Part shown: in pieces, positions 1 through 14,000 of the stretch
Layout of the letters: the number at the start of each line of letters is the position of its first letter
How positions within the stretch are numbered: position 1 is the stretch's first letter
Assembly (NCBI RefSeq): GCF_040869045.1
Contig: NW_027137028.1
Span: 62,001-126,000, forward strand
Source: Eurosta solidaginis
Taxonomy: Eukaryota > Arthropoda > Insecta > Diptera > Tephritidae
DNA: 64,000 nucleotides
Reading direction: 5' to 3'
The notes under the pieces: generated by a model
Seen by the model: only the letters and a program-made list of their open reading frames with translations
Databases searched by the model: none
Told to the model about the DNA's origin: nothing
Program-made: the position numbers and the translations under genes

Positions 1-220
1 ATTCTATCTTGCTTGGTTCAATAGATATGGACACTTATCCCTTTTAGTCGGTTAACCCCAACCCACAATAGATATGGACACTTATCCCTTTTAGTCGGTT
101 AACCCCGTCCACTTTGACGTAGAAATTGAACCGTTAACGATAGAACCTTGTATCAGCTTGTGGATCAATATACACATAAAAACCTATCATCTTCAAAAAC
201 AAAATGGGTTCTATCTTGCT

Positions 221-380
221 TGGTTCAATAGATATGGATACTTATCCCTTTTAGTCGGCCAACCCCACACACTTTGACGTAGAAATTGAACCGTTAACGA
301 TAGAACCTTGTATTAGCTTTTGGATTAATATACACATAAAATCCTACCATCTGCAAAAATAAAAACGATTCTATTTTGCT
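221..380 (+). repeat. Representative 160-bp satellite monomer
   Basis: One complete basic unit counted from landmark TGGTTCAATA to the next. It holds two 8-bp palindromes present in nearly every monomer, GGTTAACC-type (here altered to GGCCAACC) and CGTTAACG, whose centres are normally 35 bp apart, and a TGACGTAG motif between them. The strand is arbitrary because no transcription unit is evident. Neighbouring monomers differ mainly in the segment after ACACATAAAA. Confidence 0.93.
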
Positions 381-1343
381 TGGTTCAATAGTTATGGACA
401 CTTATCCCTTTTAGTCGGTTAACCCCATCCACTTTGACGTAGAAATTGAACCGTTAACGATAGAACCTTGTATTAGCTTGTGGATAAATATACACATAAA
501 ATCCTACCATCTGCAAAAATAAAATCGATTCTATCTTGCTTGGTTCAATAGATATGGACACTTATCCCTTTTAGTCAGTTAACCCCATCCACTTTGACGT
601 AGAAATTGAACCGTTAACGATAGAACCTTGTATCAGCTTGTGGATTAATATACACATAAAAACCTATTATCTTCAAAAACAAAATGGGTTCTATCTTGCT
701 TGGTTCAATAGATATGGATACTTATCCCTTTTAGTCGGTTAACCCCACACACTGACGTAGAAATTGAACCGTTAACGATAGAATCTTGTATTAGCTCGTG
801 GATAAATACACACATAAAATCCTACCATCTGCAAAAATAAAATCGATTCTATCTTGCTTGGTTCAATAGATATGGACACTTATCCCTTTTAGTCAGTTAA
901 CCCCATCCACTTTGACGTAGAAATTGAACCGTTAACGATAGAACCTTGTATCAGCTTGTGGATTAATACACACATAAAAACCTATTATCTTCAAAAACAA
1001 AATGGGTTCTATCTTGCTTGGTTCAATAGATATGGATACTTATCCCTTTTAGTCGGTTAACCCCACCCACTTTGACGTAGAAATTGAACCGTTAACGACA
1101 GAACCTTGGATCAGCTTGTGGATTAATATACACATAAATACCTATCATCTGCGAAAACGAAATCGATTTATCTAGCTTGGTTCAATAGATATGGACACTT
1201 ATCCCTTTTAGTCGGTTAACCCCATCCACTTTGACGTAGAAATTGATCCGTTAACGATAGAACCTTGTATCAGCATGTGGATTAATATACACATAAAATC
1301 CTACCATCTGCAGAAACAAAATCGATTCTATCTTGCTCGGTTC

Positions 1344-1435
1344 AATAGATATTGGCACTTATCCCTTTTAGTCGGTTAACCCCACCCACAATAGATATGG
1401 ACACTTATACCTTTTAGTCGGTTAACCCCATCCAC
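1344..1435 (+). repeat. 46-bp internal duplication forming a long monomer
   Basis: Two adjacent copies of a 46-bp segment (AATAGATATGG through CCCCACCCAC) start at 1344 and 1390. The duplication turns the 160-bp monomer into a form of about 206 bp. The same long form occurs regularly through the window, for example at 9410-9500, 14420-14510 and 53140-53230, and is a fixed member of several HORs. The join is always CCCAC followed by AATAGATATGG, which points to one founding event. Confidence 0.9.
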
Positions 1436-2029
1436 TTTGACGTAGAAATTGAACCGTTAACGATAGAACCTTGTATCAGCTTGTGGATTAATATACACAT
1501 AAAAACCTACCATCTGCAAAAATAAAATCGATTCTATCTTGCTTGGTTCAATAGATATGGACACTTATCCCTTTTAGTCAGTTAACCCCATCCACTTTGA
1601 CGTAGAAATTGAACCGTTAACGATAGAACCTTGTATCAGCTTGTGGATTAGTATACACATAAAAACCTATCATCTTCAAAAACAAAATGGGTTCTATCTT
1701 GCTTGGTTCAATAGATATGGATACTTATCCCTTTTAGTCGGTTAACCCCACACACTTTGACGTAGAAATTGAACCGTTAACGATAGAACCTTGTATTAGC
1801 TTGTGGATTAATATACACATAAAATCCTACCATCTGCAAAAATAAAATCGATTCTATCTTGCTTGGTTCAATAGATATGGACACTTATCCCCTTTAGTCA
1901 GTTAACCCCATCCACTTTGACGTAGAAATTGAACCGTTAACGATAGAACCTTGTATTAGCTTGTGGATTAATATACACATAAAAACCTACCATCCGCAGA
2001 AACAAAATCGATTCTATCTTGCTTGGTTC

Positions 2030-2167
2030 AATAGATATGGACACTTATCCCTTTTAGTCGGTTAACCCCACCCACAATAGATATGGACACTTATCCCTTT
2101 TAGTCGGTTAACCCCACCCACAATAGATATGGACACTTATCCCTTTTAGTCGGTTAACCCCATCCAC
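2030..2167 (+). repeat. 46-bp segment in three tandem copies
   Basis: The 46-bp segment that is usually single or double starts at 2030, 2076 and 2122, so this monomer has three copies and is about 252 bp long. I saw no other triple in the window. It probably arose by slippage or unequal exchange inside a long monomer. Confidence 0.88.
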
Positions 2168-2994
2168 TTTGACGTAGAAATTGAACCGTTAACGATAGAA
2201 CCTTGTATTAGCTTGTGGATTAATGTACACATAAAATCCTACCATCTGCAAAAATAAAATCGATTCTATCTTGCTTGGTTCAATAGATATGGACACTTAT
2301 CCCTTTTAGTCGGTTAACCCCACCCACAATAGATATGGACACTTATCCCTTTTAGTCGGTTAACCCCATCCACTTTGACGTAGAAATTGAACCGTTAACG
2401 ATAGAACCTTGTATTAGCTTGTGGATTAATATACACATAAAAACCTACCATCCGCAGAAACAAAATCGATTCTATCTTGCTTGGTTCAATAGATATGGAC
2501 ACTTATCCCTTTTAGTCGGTTAACCCCACCCACAATAGATATGGACACTTATCCCTTTTAGTCGGTTAACCCCATCCACTTTGACGTAGAAATTGAACCG
2601 TTAACGATAGAACCTTGTATTAGCCTGTGGATTAATATACACATAAAAACCTATCATCTTCAAAAACAAAATGGGTTCTATCTTGCTTGGTTCAATAGAT
2701 ATGGTTACTTATCCCTTTTAGTCGGTTAACCCCACCCACTTTGACGTAGAAATTGAACCGTTAACGATAGAACCTTGTATCAGCCTGTGGATTAATATAC
2801 ACATAAAAACCTACCAGATGCAAAAATAAAATCGATTCTATCTTGCATGGTGCAATAGATATGGAGACTTATCCCTTTTAGTCGGTTAACCCCACCCACT
2901 ATGACGTAGAAATTGAACCGTTAACGTCAGAACCTTGTATTAGCTTGTGGATTAATATACACATAAAAGCCTACCATATGCAGAAACAAAATCG

Positions 2995-5688
2995 ATTCTA
3001 TCTTGCTTGGTTCAATAGATATGGACACTTATCCCTTTTAGTCGGTTAACCCCAACCCACAATAGATATGGACACTTATCCCTTTTAGTCGGTTAACCCC
3101 GTCCACTTTGACGTAGAAATTGAACCGTTAACGATAGAACCTTGTATCAGCTTGTGGATCAATATACACATAAAAACCTATCATCTTCAAAAACAAAATG
3201 GGTTCTATCTTGCTTGGTTCAATAGATATGGATACTTATCCCTTTTAGTCGGCCAACCCCACACACTTTGACGTAGAAATTGAACCGTTAACGATAGAAC
3301 CTTGTATTAGCTTTTGGATTAATATACACATAAAATCCTACCATCTGCAAAAATAAAAACGATTCTATTTTGCTTGGTTCAATAGTTATGGACACTTATC
3401 CCTTTTAGTCGGTTAACCCCATCACTTTGACGTAGAAATTGAACCGTTAACGATAGAACCTTGTATTAGCTTGTGGATAAATATACACATAAAATCCTAC
3501 CATCTGCAAAAATAAAATCGATTCTATCTTGCTTGGTTCAATAGATATGGACACTTATCCCTTTTAGTCAGTTAACCCCATCCACTTTGACGTAGAAATT
3601 GAACCGTTAACGATAGAACCTTGTATCAGCTTGTGGATTAATATACACATAAAAACCTATTATCTTCAAAAACAAAATGGGTTCTATCTTGCTTGGTTCA
3701 ATAGATATGGATACTTATCCCTTTTAGTCGGTTAACCCCACACACTGACGTAGAAATTGAACCGTTAACGATAGAATCTTGTATTAGCTCGTGGATAAAT
3801 ACACACATAAAATCCTACCATCTGCAAAAATAAAATCGATTCTATCTTGCTTGGTTCAATAGATATGGACACTTATCCCTTTTAGTCAGTTAACCCCATC
3901 CACTTTGACGTAGAAATTGAACCGTTAACGATAGAACCTTGTATCAGCTTGTGGATTAATACACACATAAAAACCTATTATCTTCAAAAACAAAATGGGT
4001 TCTATCTTGCTTGGTTCAATAGATATGGATACTTATCCCTTTTAGTCGGTTAACCCCACCCACTTTGACGTAGAAATTGAACCGTTAACGACAGAACCTT
4101 GGATCAGCTTGTGGATTAATATACACATAAATACCTATCATCTGCGAAAACGAAATCGATTTATCTAGCTTGGTTCAATAGATATGGACACTTATCCCTT
4201 TTAGTCGGTTAACCCCATCCACTTTGACGTAGAAATTGATCCGTTAACGATAGAACCTTGTATCAGCATGTGGATTAATATACACATAAAAACCTACCAT
4301 CTGCAGAAACAAAATCGATTCTATCTTGCTCGGTTCAATAGATATTGGCACTTATCCCTTTTAGTCGGTTAACCCCACCCACAATAGATATGGACACTTA
4401 TACCTTTTAGTCGGTTAACCCCATCCACTTTGACGTAGAAATTGAACCGTTAACGATAGAACCTTGTATCAGCTTGTGGATTAATATACACATAAAAACC
4501 TACCATCTGCAAAAATAAAATCGATTCTATCTTGCTTGGTTCAATAGATATGGACACTTATCCCTTTTAGTCAGTTAACCCCATCCACCTTGACGTAGAA
4601 ATTGAACCGTTAACGATAGAACCTTGTATCAGCTTGTGGATTAATATACACATAAAAACCTATCATCTTCAAAAACAAAATGGGTTCTATCTTGCTTGGT
4701 TCAATAGATATGGATACTTATCCCTTTTAGTCGGTTAACCCCACACACTTTGACGTAGAAATTGAACCGTTAACGATAGAACCTTGTATTAGCTTGTGGA
4801 TTAATATACACATAAAATCCTACCATCTGCAAAAATAAAATCGATTCTATCTTGCTTGGTTCAATAGATATGAACACTTATCCCCTTTAGTCAGTTAACC
4901 CCATCCACTTTGACGTAGAAATTGATCCGTTAACGACAGAACCTTGGATCAGCTTGTGGATTAATATACACATAAATACCTATCATCTGCGAAAACGAAA
5001 TCGATTTATCTAGCTTGGTTCAATAGATATGGACACTTATCTCTTTTAGTCGGTTAACCCCACCCACAAGAGATATGGACACTTATCCCTTTTAGTCGGT
5101 TAACCCCATCCACTTTGACGTAGAAATTGAACCGTTAACGATAGAACCTTGTATTAGCTTGTGGATTAATGTACACATAAAATCCTACCATCTGCAAAAA
5201 TAAAATCGATTCTATCTTGCTTGGTTCAATAGATATGGACACTTATCCCTTTTAGTCAGTTAACCCCATCCACTTTGACGTAGAAATTGAACCGTTAACG
5301 ATAGAACCTTGTATCAGCCTGTGGATTAATATACACATAAAAACCTATCATCTTCAAAAACAAAATGGGTTCTATCTTGCTTGGTTCAATAGATATGGTT
5401 ACTTATCCCTTTTAGTCGGTTAACCCCACCCACTTTGACGTAGAAATTGAACCGTTAACGATAGAACCTTGTATCAGCCTGTGGATTAATATACACATAA
5501 AAACCTACCAGATGCAAAAATAAAATCGATTCTATCTTGCATGGTGCAATAGATATGGAGACTTATCCCTTTTAGTCGGTTAACCCCACCCACTATGACG
5601 TAGAAATTGAACCGTTAACGTCAGAACCTTGTATCAGCTTGTGGATTAATATACACATAAAAGCCTACCATATGCAGAAACAAAATCG
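2995..5688 (+). repeat. Satellite HOR, type A copy 2 (2694 bp)
   Basis: Repeats the monomer order of positions 1-2994 in the same orientation with very few substitutions; one single-base loss (ATCACTTTG instead of ATCCACTTTG) is at about 3421. It lacks about 300 bp relative to copy 1 in the section after its position of about 1870. There monomer types are also replaced, which suggests unequal exchange or conversion rather than simple deletion. Confidence 0.83.
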
Positions 5689-8064
5689 ATTCTATCTTGC
5701 TTGGTTCAATAGATATGGACACTTATCCCTTTTAGTCGGTTAACCCCACCCACAATAGATATGGACACTTATCCCTTTTAGTCGGTTAACCCCGTCCACT
5801 TTGACGTAGAAATTGAACCGTTAACGATAGAACCTTGTATCAGCTTGTGGATCAATATACACATAAAAACCTATCATCTTCAAAAACAAAATGGGTTCTA
5901 TCTTGCTTGGTTCAATAGATATGGATACTTATCCCTTTTAGTCGGCCAACCCCACACACTTTGACGTAGAAATTGAACCGTTAACGATAGAACCTTGTAT
6001 TAGCTTTTGGATTAATATACACATAAAATCCTACCATCTGCAAAAATAAAATCGATTCTATTTTGCTTGGTTCAATAGTTATGGACACTTATCCCTTTTA
6101 GTCGGTTAACCCCATCCACTTTGACGTAGAAATTGAACCGTTAACGATAGAACCTTGCATTAGCTTGTGGATAAATATACACATAAAATCCTACCATCTG
6201 CAAAAATAAAATCGATTCTATCTTGCTTGGTTCAATAGATATGGACACTTATCCCTTTTAGTCAGTTAACCCCATCCACTTTGACGTAGAAATTGAACCG
6301 TTAACGATAGAACCTTGTATCAGCTTGTGGATTAATATACACATAAAAACCTATTATCTTCAAAAACAAAATGGGTTCTATCTTGCTTGGTTCAATAGAT
6401 ATGGATACTTATCCCTTTTAGTCGGTTAACCCCACCCACTTTGACGTAGAAATTGAACCGTTAACGACAGAACCTTGGATCAGCTTGTGGATTAATATAC
6501 ACATAAATACCTATCATCTGCGAAAACGAAATCGATTTATCTAGCTTGGTTCAATAGATATGGACACTTATCCCTTTTAGTCGGTTAACCCCATCCACTT
6601 TGACGTAGAAATTGATCCGTTAACGATAGAACCTTGTATCAGCATGTGGATTAATATACACATAAAAACCTACCATCTGCAGAAACAAAATCGATTCTAT
6701 CTTGCTCGGTTCAATAGATATTGGCACTTATCCCTTTTAGTCGGTTAACCCCACCCACAATAGATATGGACACTTATACCTTTTAGTCGGTTAACCCCAT
6801 CCACTTTGACGTAGAAATTGAACCGTTAACGATAGAACCTTGTATCAGCTTGTGGATTAATATACACATAAAAACCTACCATCTGCAAAAATAAAATCGA
6901 TTCTATCTTGCTTGGTTCAATAGATATGGACACTTATCCCTTTTAGTCAGTTAACCCCATCCACCTTGACGTAGAAATTGAACCGTTAACGATAGAACCT
7001 TGTATCAGCTTGTGGATTAATATACACATAAAAACCTATCATCTTCAAAAACAAAATGGGTTCTATCTTGCTTGGTTCAATAGATATGGATACTTATCCC
7101 TTTTAGTCGGTTAACCCCACACACTTTGACGTAGAAATTGAACCGTTAACGATAGAACCTTGTATTAGCTTGTGGATTAATATACACATAAAATCCTACC
7201 ATCTGCAAAAATAAAATCGATTCTATCTTGCTTGGTTCAATAGATATGAACACTTATCCCCTTTAGTCAGTTAACCCCATCCACTTTGACGTAGAAATTG
7301 ATCCGTTAACGACAGAACCTTGGATCAGCCTGTGGATTAATATACACATAAATACCTATCATCTGCGAAAACGAAATCGATTTATCTAGCTTGGTTCAAT
7401 AGATATGGACACTTATCTCTTTTAGTCGGTTAACCCCACCCACAAGAGATATGGACACTTATCCCTTTTAGTCGGTTAACCCCATCCACTTTGACGTAGA
7501 AATTGAACCGTTAACGATAGAACCTTGTATTAGCTTGTGGATTAATGTACACACAAAATCCTACCATCTGCAAAAATAAAATCGATTCTATCTTGCTTGG
7601 TTCAATAGATATGGACACTTATCCCTTTTAGTCAGTTAACCCCATCCACTTTGACGTAGAAATTGAACCGTTAACGATAGAACCTTGTATCAGCCTGTGG
7701 ATTAATATACACATAAAAACCTATCATCTTCAAAAACAAAATGGGTTCTATCTTGCTTGGTTCAATAGATATGGTTACTTATCCCTTTTAGTCGGTTAAC
7801 CCCACCCACTTTGACGTAGAAATTGAACCGTTAACGATAGAACCTTGTATCAGCCTGTGGATTAATATACACATAAAAACCTACCAGATGCAAAAATAAA
7901 ATCGATTCTATCTTGCATGGTGCAATAGATATGGAGACTTATCCCTTTTAGTCGGTTAACCCTACCCACTATGACGTAGAAATTGAACCGTTAACGTCAG
8001 AACCTTGTATCAGCTTGTGGATTAATATACACATAAAAGCCTACCATATGCAGAAACAAAATCG
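5689..8064 (+). repeat. Satellite HOR, type A copy 3 (2376 bp)
   Basis: Third version of the same order, 318 bp shorter than copy 2. The missing part is two adjacent monomers (158 + 160 bp), those carrying CACACACTGACG and GAATCTTGTATTAGCTCG in copies 1 and 2. Removal in whole monomers is expected from unequal crossing-over in register. Confidence 0.83.
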
Positions 8065-11000
8065 ATTCTATCTTGCTTGGTTCAATAGATATGGACACTT
8101 ATCCCTTTTAGTCGGTTAACCCCACCCACAATAGATATGGACACTTATCCCTTTTAGTCGGTTAACCCCGTCCACTTTGACGTAGAAATTGAACCGTTAA
8201 CGATAGAACCTTGTATCAGCTTGTGGATCAATATACACATAAAAACCTATCATCTTCAAAAACAAAATGGGTTCTATCTTGCTTGGTTCAATAGATATGG
8301 ATACTTATCCCTTTTAGTCGGCCAACCCCACACACTTTGACGTAGAAATTGAACCGTTAACGATAGAACCTTGTATTAGCTTTTGGATTAATATACACAT
8401 AAAATCCTACCATCTGCAAAAATAAAATCGATTCTATTTTGCTTGGTTCAATAGTTATGGACACTTATCCCTTTTAGTCGGTTAACCCCATCCACTTTGA
8501 CGTAGAAATTGAACCGTTAACGATAGAACCTTGTATTAGCTTGTGGATAAATATACACATAAAATCCTACCATCTGCAAAAATAAAATCGATTCTATCTT
8601 GCTTGGTTCAATAGATATGGACACTTATCCCTTTTAGTCAGTTAACCCCATCCACTTTGACGTAGAAATTGAACCGTTAACGATAGAACCTTGTATCAGC
8701 TTGTGGATTAATATACACATAAAAACCTATTATCTTCAAAAACAAAATGGGTTCTATCTTGCTTGGTTCAATAGATATGGATACTTATCCCTTTTAGTCG
8801 GTTAACCCCACACACTTTGACGTAGAAATTGAACCGTTAACGATAGAATCTTGTATTAGCTCGTGGATAAATACACACATAAAATCCTACCATCTGCAAA
8901 AATAAAATCGATTCTATCTTGCTTGGTTCAATAGATATGGACACTTATCCCTTTTAGTCAGTTAACCCCATCCACTTTGACGTAGAAATTGAACCGTTAA
9001 CGATAGAACCTTGTATCAGCTTGTGGATTAATACACACATAAAAACCTATTATCTTCAAAAACAAAATGGGTTCTATCTTGCTTGGTTCAATAGATATGG
9101 ATACTTATCCCTTTTAGTCGGTTAACCCCACCCACTTTGACGTAGAAATTGAACCGTTAACGACAGAACCTTGGATCAGCTCGTGGATTAATATACACAT
9201 AAATACCTATCATCTGCGAAAACAAAATCGATTTATCTAGCTTGGTTCAATAGATATGGACACTTATCCCTTTTAGTCGGTTAACCCCATCCACTTTGAC
9301 GTAGAAATTGATCCGTTAACGATAGAACCTTGTATCAGCATGTGGATTAATATACACATAAAAACCTACCATCTGCAGAAACAAAATCGATTCTATCTTG
9401 CTCGGTTCAATAGATATGGACACTTATCCCTTTTAGTCGGTTAACCCCACCCACAATAGATATGGACACTTATACCTTTTAGTCGGTTAACCCCATCCAC
9501 TTTGACGTAGAAATTGAACCGTTAACGATAGAACCTTGTATCAGCTTGTGGATTAATATACACATAAAAACCTACCATCTGCAAAAATAAAATCGATTCT
9601 ATCTTGCTTGGTTCAATAGATATGGACACTTATCCCTTTTAGTCAGTTAACCCCATCCACTTTGACGTAGAAATTGAACCGTTAACGATAGAACCTTGTA
9701 TCAGCTTGTGGATTAATATACACATAAAAACCTATCATCTTCAAAAACAAAATGGGTTCTATCTTGCTTGGTTCAATAGATATGGACACTTATCCCTTTT
9801 AGTCAGTTAACCCCATCCACTTTGACGTAGAAATTGATCCGTTAACGACAGAACCTTGGATCAGCTTGTGGATTAATATACACATAAATACCTATCATCT
9901 GCGAAAACGAAATCGATTTATCTAGCTTGGTTCAATAGATATGGACACTTATCCCTTTTAGTCGGTTAACCCCATCCACTTTGACGTAGAAATTGATCCG
10001 TTAACGATAGAACCTTGTATCAGCATGTGGATTAATATACACATAAAAACCTACCATCTGCAGAAACAAAATCGATTCTATCTTGCTCGGTTCAATAGAT
10101 ATGGACACCTATCCCTTTTAGTCGGTTAACCCCACCCACAATAGATATGGACACTTATACCTTTTAGTCGGCCAACCCCACAGACTTTGACGTAGAAATT
10201 GAACCGTTAACGATAGAACCTTGTATTAGCTTTTGGATTAATATACACATAAAATCCTACCATCTGCAAAAATAAAATCGATTCTATCTTGCTTGGTTCA
10301 ATAGATATGGACACTTATACCTTTTAGTCGGTTAACCCCATCCACTTTGACGTAGAAATTGAACCGTTAACGATAGAACCTTGTATCAGCTTGTGGATTA
10401 ATATACACATAAAAACCTACCATCTGCAAAAATAAAATCGATTCTATCTTGCTTGGTTCAATAGATATGGACACTTATACCTTTTAGTCGGTTAACCCCA
10501 TCCACTTTGACGTAGAAATTGAACCGTTAACGATAGAACCTTGTATTAGCTTGTGGATTAATATACACATAAAATCCTACCATCTGCAAAAATAAAATCG
10601 ATTCTATCTTGCTTGTTTCAATAGATATGAACACTTATCCCCTTTAGTCAGTTAACCCCATCCACTTTGACGTAGAAATTGATCCGTTAACGACAGAACC
10701 TTGGATCAGCTTGTGGATTAATATACACATAAATACCTATCATCTGCGAAAACGAAATCGATTTATCTAGCTTGGTTCAATAGATATGGACACTTATCCC
10801 TTTTAGTCGGTTAACCCCATCCACTTTGACGTAGAAATTGATCCGTTAACGATAGAACCTTGTATCAGCATGTGGATTAATATACACTTAAAAACCTACC
10901 ATCTGCAGAAACAAAATCGATTCTATCTTGCTCGGTTCAATAGATATGGACACCTATCCCTTTTAGTCGGTTAACCCCACCCACAATAGATATGGACACT

Positions 11001-14000
11001 TATACCTTTTAGTCGGCCAACCCCACAGACTTTGACGTAGAAATTGAACCGTTAACGATAGAACCTTGTATTAGCTTTTGGATTAATATACACATAAAAT
11101 CCTACCATCTGCAAAAATAAAATCGATTCTATTTTGCTTGGTTCAATAGTTATGGACACTTATCCCTTTTAGTCGGTTAACCCCATCCACTTTGACGTAG
11201 AAATTGAACCGTTAACGATAGAACCTTGTATCAGCTTGTGGATTAATATACACATAAAAACCTATCATCTTCAAAAACAAAATGGGTTCTATCTTGCTTG
11301 GTTCAATAGATATGGACACTTATCCCTTTTAGTCAGTTAACCCCATCCACTTTGACGTAGAAATTGAACCGTTAACGATAGAACCTTGTGTGAGCTTGTG
11401 GATTAATATACACAAAAAAACCTATTATCTTCAAAAACAAAATGGGTTCTATCTTGCTTGGTTCAATAGATATGGATACTTATCCCTTTTAGTCGGTTAA
11501 CCCCACCCACTTTGACGTAGAAATTGAACCGTTAACGACAGAACCTTGGATCAGCTTGTGGATTAATATACACATAAATACCTATCATCTGCGAAAACGA
11601 AATCGATTTATCTAGCTTGGTTCAATAGATATGGACACTTATCCCTTTTAGTCGGTTAACCCCATCCACTTTGACGTAGAAATTGATCCGTTAACGATAG
11701 AACCTTGTATCAGCTTGTGGATTAATATACACATAAAAACATATCATCTTCAAAAACAAAATGGGTTCTATCTTACTTGGTTCAATAGATATGGACACTT
11801 ATCCCTTTTAGTCAGTTAACCCCATCCACTTTGACGTAGAAATTGAACCGTTAACGATAGAACCTTGTATTAGCTTTTGGATTAATATACACATAAAATC
11901 CTACCATCTGCAAAAATAAAATCGATTCTATTTTGCTTGGTTCAATAGTTATGGACACTTATCCCTTTTAGTCGGTTAACCCCATCCACTTTGACGTAGA
12001 AATTGAACCGTAAACGATAGAACCTTGTATCAGCTTGTGGATTAATATACACATAAAAACCTATCATCTTCAAAAACAAAATGGGTTCTATCTTGCTTGG
12101 TTCAATAGATATGGACACTTATCCCTTTTAGTCAGTTAACCCCATCCACTTTGACGTAGAAATTGAACCGTTAACGATAGAACCTTGTATTAGCTTTTGG
12201 ATTAATATACACATAAAATCCTACCATCTGCAAAAATAAAATCGATTCTATTTTGCTTGGTTCAATAGTTATGGACACTTATCCCTTTTAGTCGGTTAAC
12301 CCCATCCACTTTGACGTAGAAATTGAACCGTTAACGATAGAACCTTGTATCAGCTTGTGGATTAATATACACATAAAAACCTATTATCTTCAAAAACAAA
12401 ATGGGTTCTATCTTGCTTGGTTCAATAGATATGGATACTTATCCCTTTTAGTCGGTTAACCCCACCCACTTTGACGTAGAAATTGAACCTTGGATCAGCT
12501 TGTGGATTAATATACACATAAATACCTATCATCTGCGAAAACGAAATCGATTTATCTAGCTTGATTCAATAGATATGGACACTTATCCCTTTTAGTCGGT
12601 TAACCCCATCCACTTTGACGTAGAAATTGATCCGTTAACGATAGAACCTTGTATCAGCATGTGGATTAATATACACATAAAAACCTACCATCTGCAGAAA
12701 CAAAATCGATTCTATCTTGCTCGGTTCAATAGATATGGACACTTATCCCTTTTAGTTGGTTAACCCCACCCACAATAGATATGGACACTTATACCTTTCA
12801 GTCGGCCAACCCCACAGACTTTGACGTAGAAATTGAACCGTTAACGATAGAACCTTGTATTAGCTTTTGGATTAATATACACATAAAATCCTACCATCTG
12901 CAAAAATAAAATCGATTCTATTTTGCTTGGTTCAATAGTTATGGACACTTATCCCTTTTAGTCGGTTAACCCCATCCACTTTGACGTAGAAATTGAACCG
13001 TTAACGATAGAACCTTGTATCAGCTTGTGGATTAATATACACATAAAAACCTATCATCTTCAAAAACAAAATGGGTTCTATCTTGCTTGGTTCAATAGAT
13101 ATGGACACTTATCCCTTTTAGTCAGTTAACCCCATCCACTTTGACGTAGAAATTCAACCGTTAACGATAGAACCTTGTATGAGCTTGTGGATTAATATAC
13201 ACATAAAAACCTATTATCTTCAAAAACAAAATGGGTTCTATCTTGCTTGGTTCAATAGATATGGATACTTATCCCTTTTAGTCGGTTAACCCCACCCACT
13301 TTGACGTAGAAATTGAACCGTTAACGACAGAACCTTGGATCAGCTTGTGGATTAATATACACATAAAAACCTACCATCTGCAAGAATAAAATCGATTCTA
13401 TCTTGCTTGGTTCAATAGATATGTATACTTATCCCTTTCAGTCGGTTAACCCCACCCAGTATGACGTAGACGTTGAACCGTTGGCGATAGAACCGTGGAT
13501 CAGCCTGTGAGTTAATATACACATAAAAAACCTACCAGATGCAAAAATAAAATCGATTCTATCTTGCATGGTGCAATAGATATGGACACTTATCCCTTTT
13601 AGTCGGTTAACCCCACCCACTATGACGTAGAAATTGAACCGTTAACGACAGAACCTTGTATCAGCATGTGGATTAATATACACATAAAAACCTACCATCT
13701 GCAGAAACAAAATCGATTCTATCTTGCTCGGTTCAATAGATATGGACACTTATCCCTTTTAGTCGGTTAACCCCACCCACAATAGATATGGAAACTTATA
13801 CCTTTTAGTCGGTTAACCCCATCCACTTTGACGTAGAAATTGAACCGTTAACGATAGAACCTTGTATCAGCTTGTGGATTAATATACACATAAAAACCTA
13901 CCATCTGCAAAAATAAAATCGATTCTATCTTGCTTGGTTCAATAGATATGGACACTTATCCCTTTTAGTCAGTTAACCCCATCCACTTTGACGTAGAAAC

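Larger units (their letters stand above)
1..2994 (+). repeat. Satellite HOR, type A copy 1 (2994 bp)
   Basis: The marker junction CCCCGTCCACTTTGACG occurs at about 104, 3098, 5791 and 8167, defining successive units. This first unit is the longest and includes the triple 46-bp segment at 2030-2167. It is followed immediately by two shorter versions of the same monomer order. The true start of the unit may lie before the window. Confidence 0.85.

Noticed and set aside
13438..13620. A 60-codon minus-strand frame repeated at 14650, 15177, 22040, 23252, 23779, 26797, 47423, 50188 and 55171
   Set aside because: It is the satellite monomer read backwards where one monomer type happens to lack stops. 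Conservation follows from the repeat, there is no domain, and the copies are spaced by the HOR periods.
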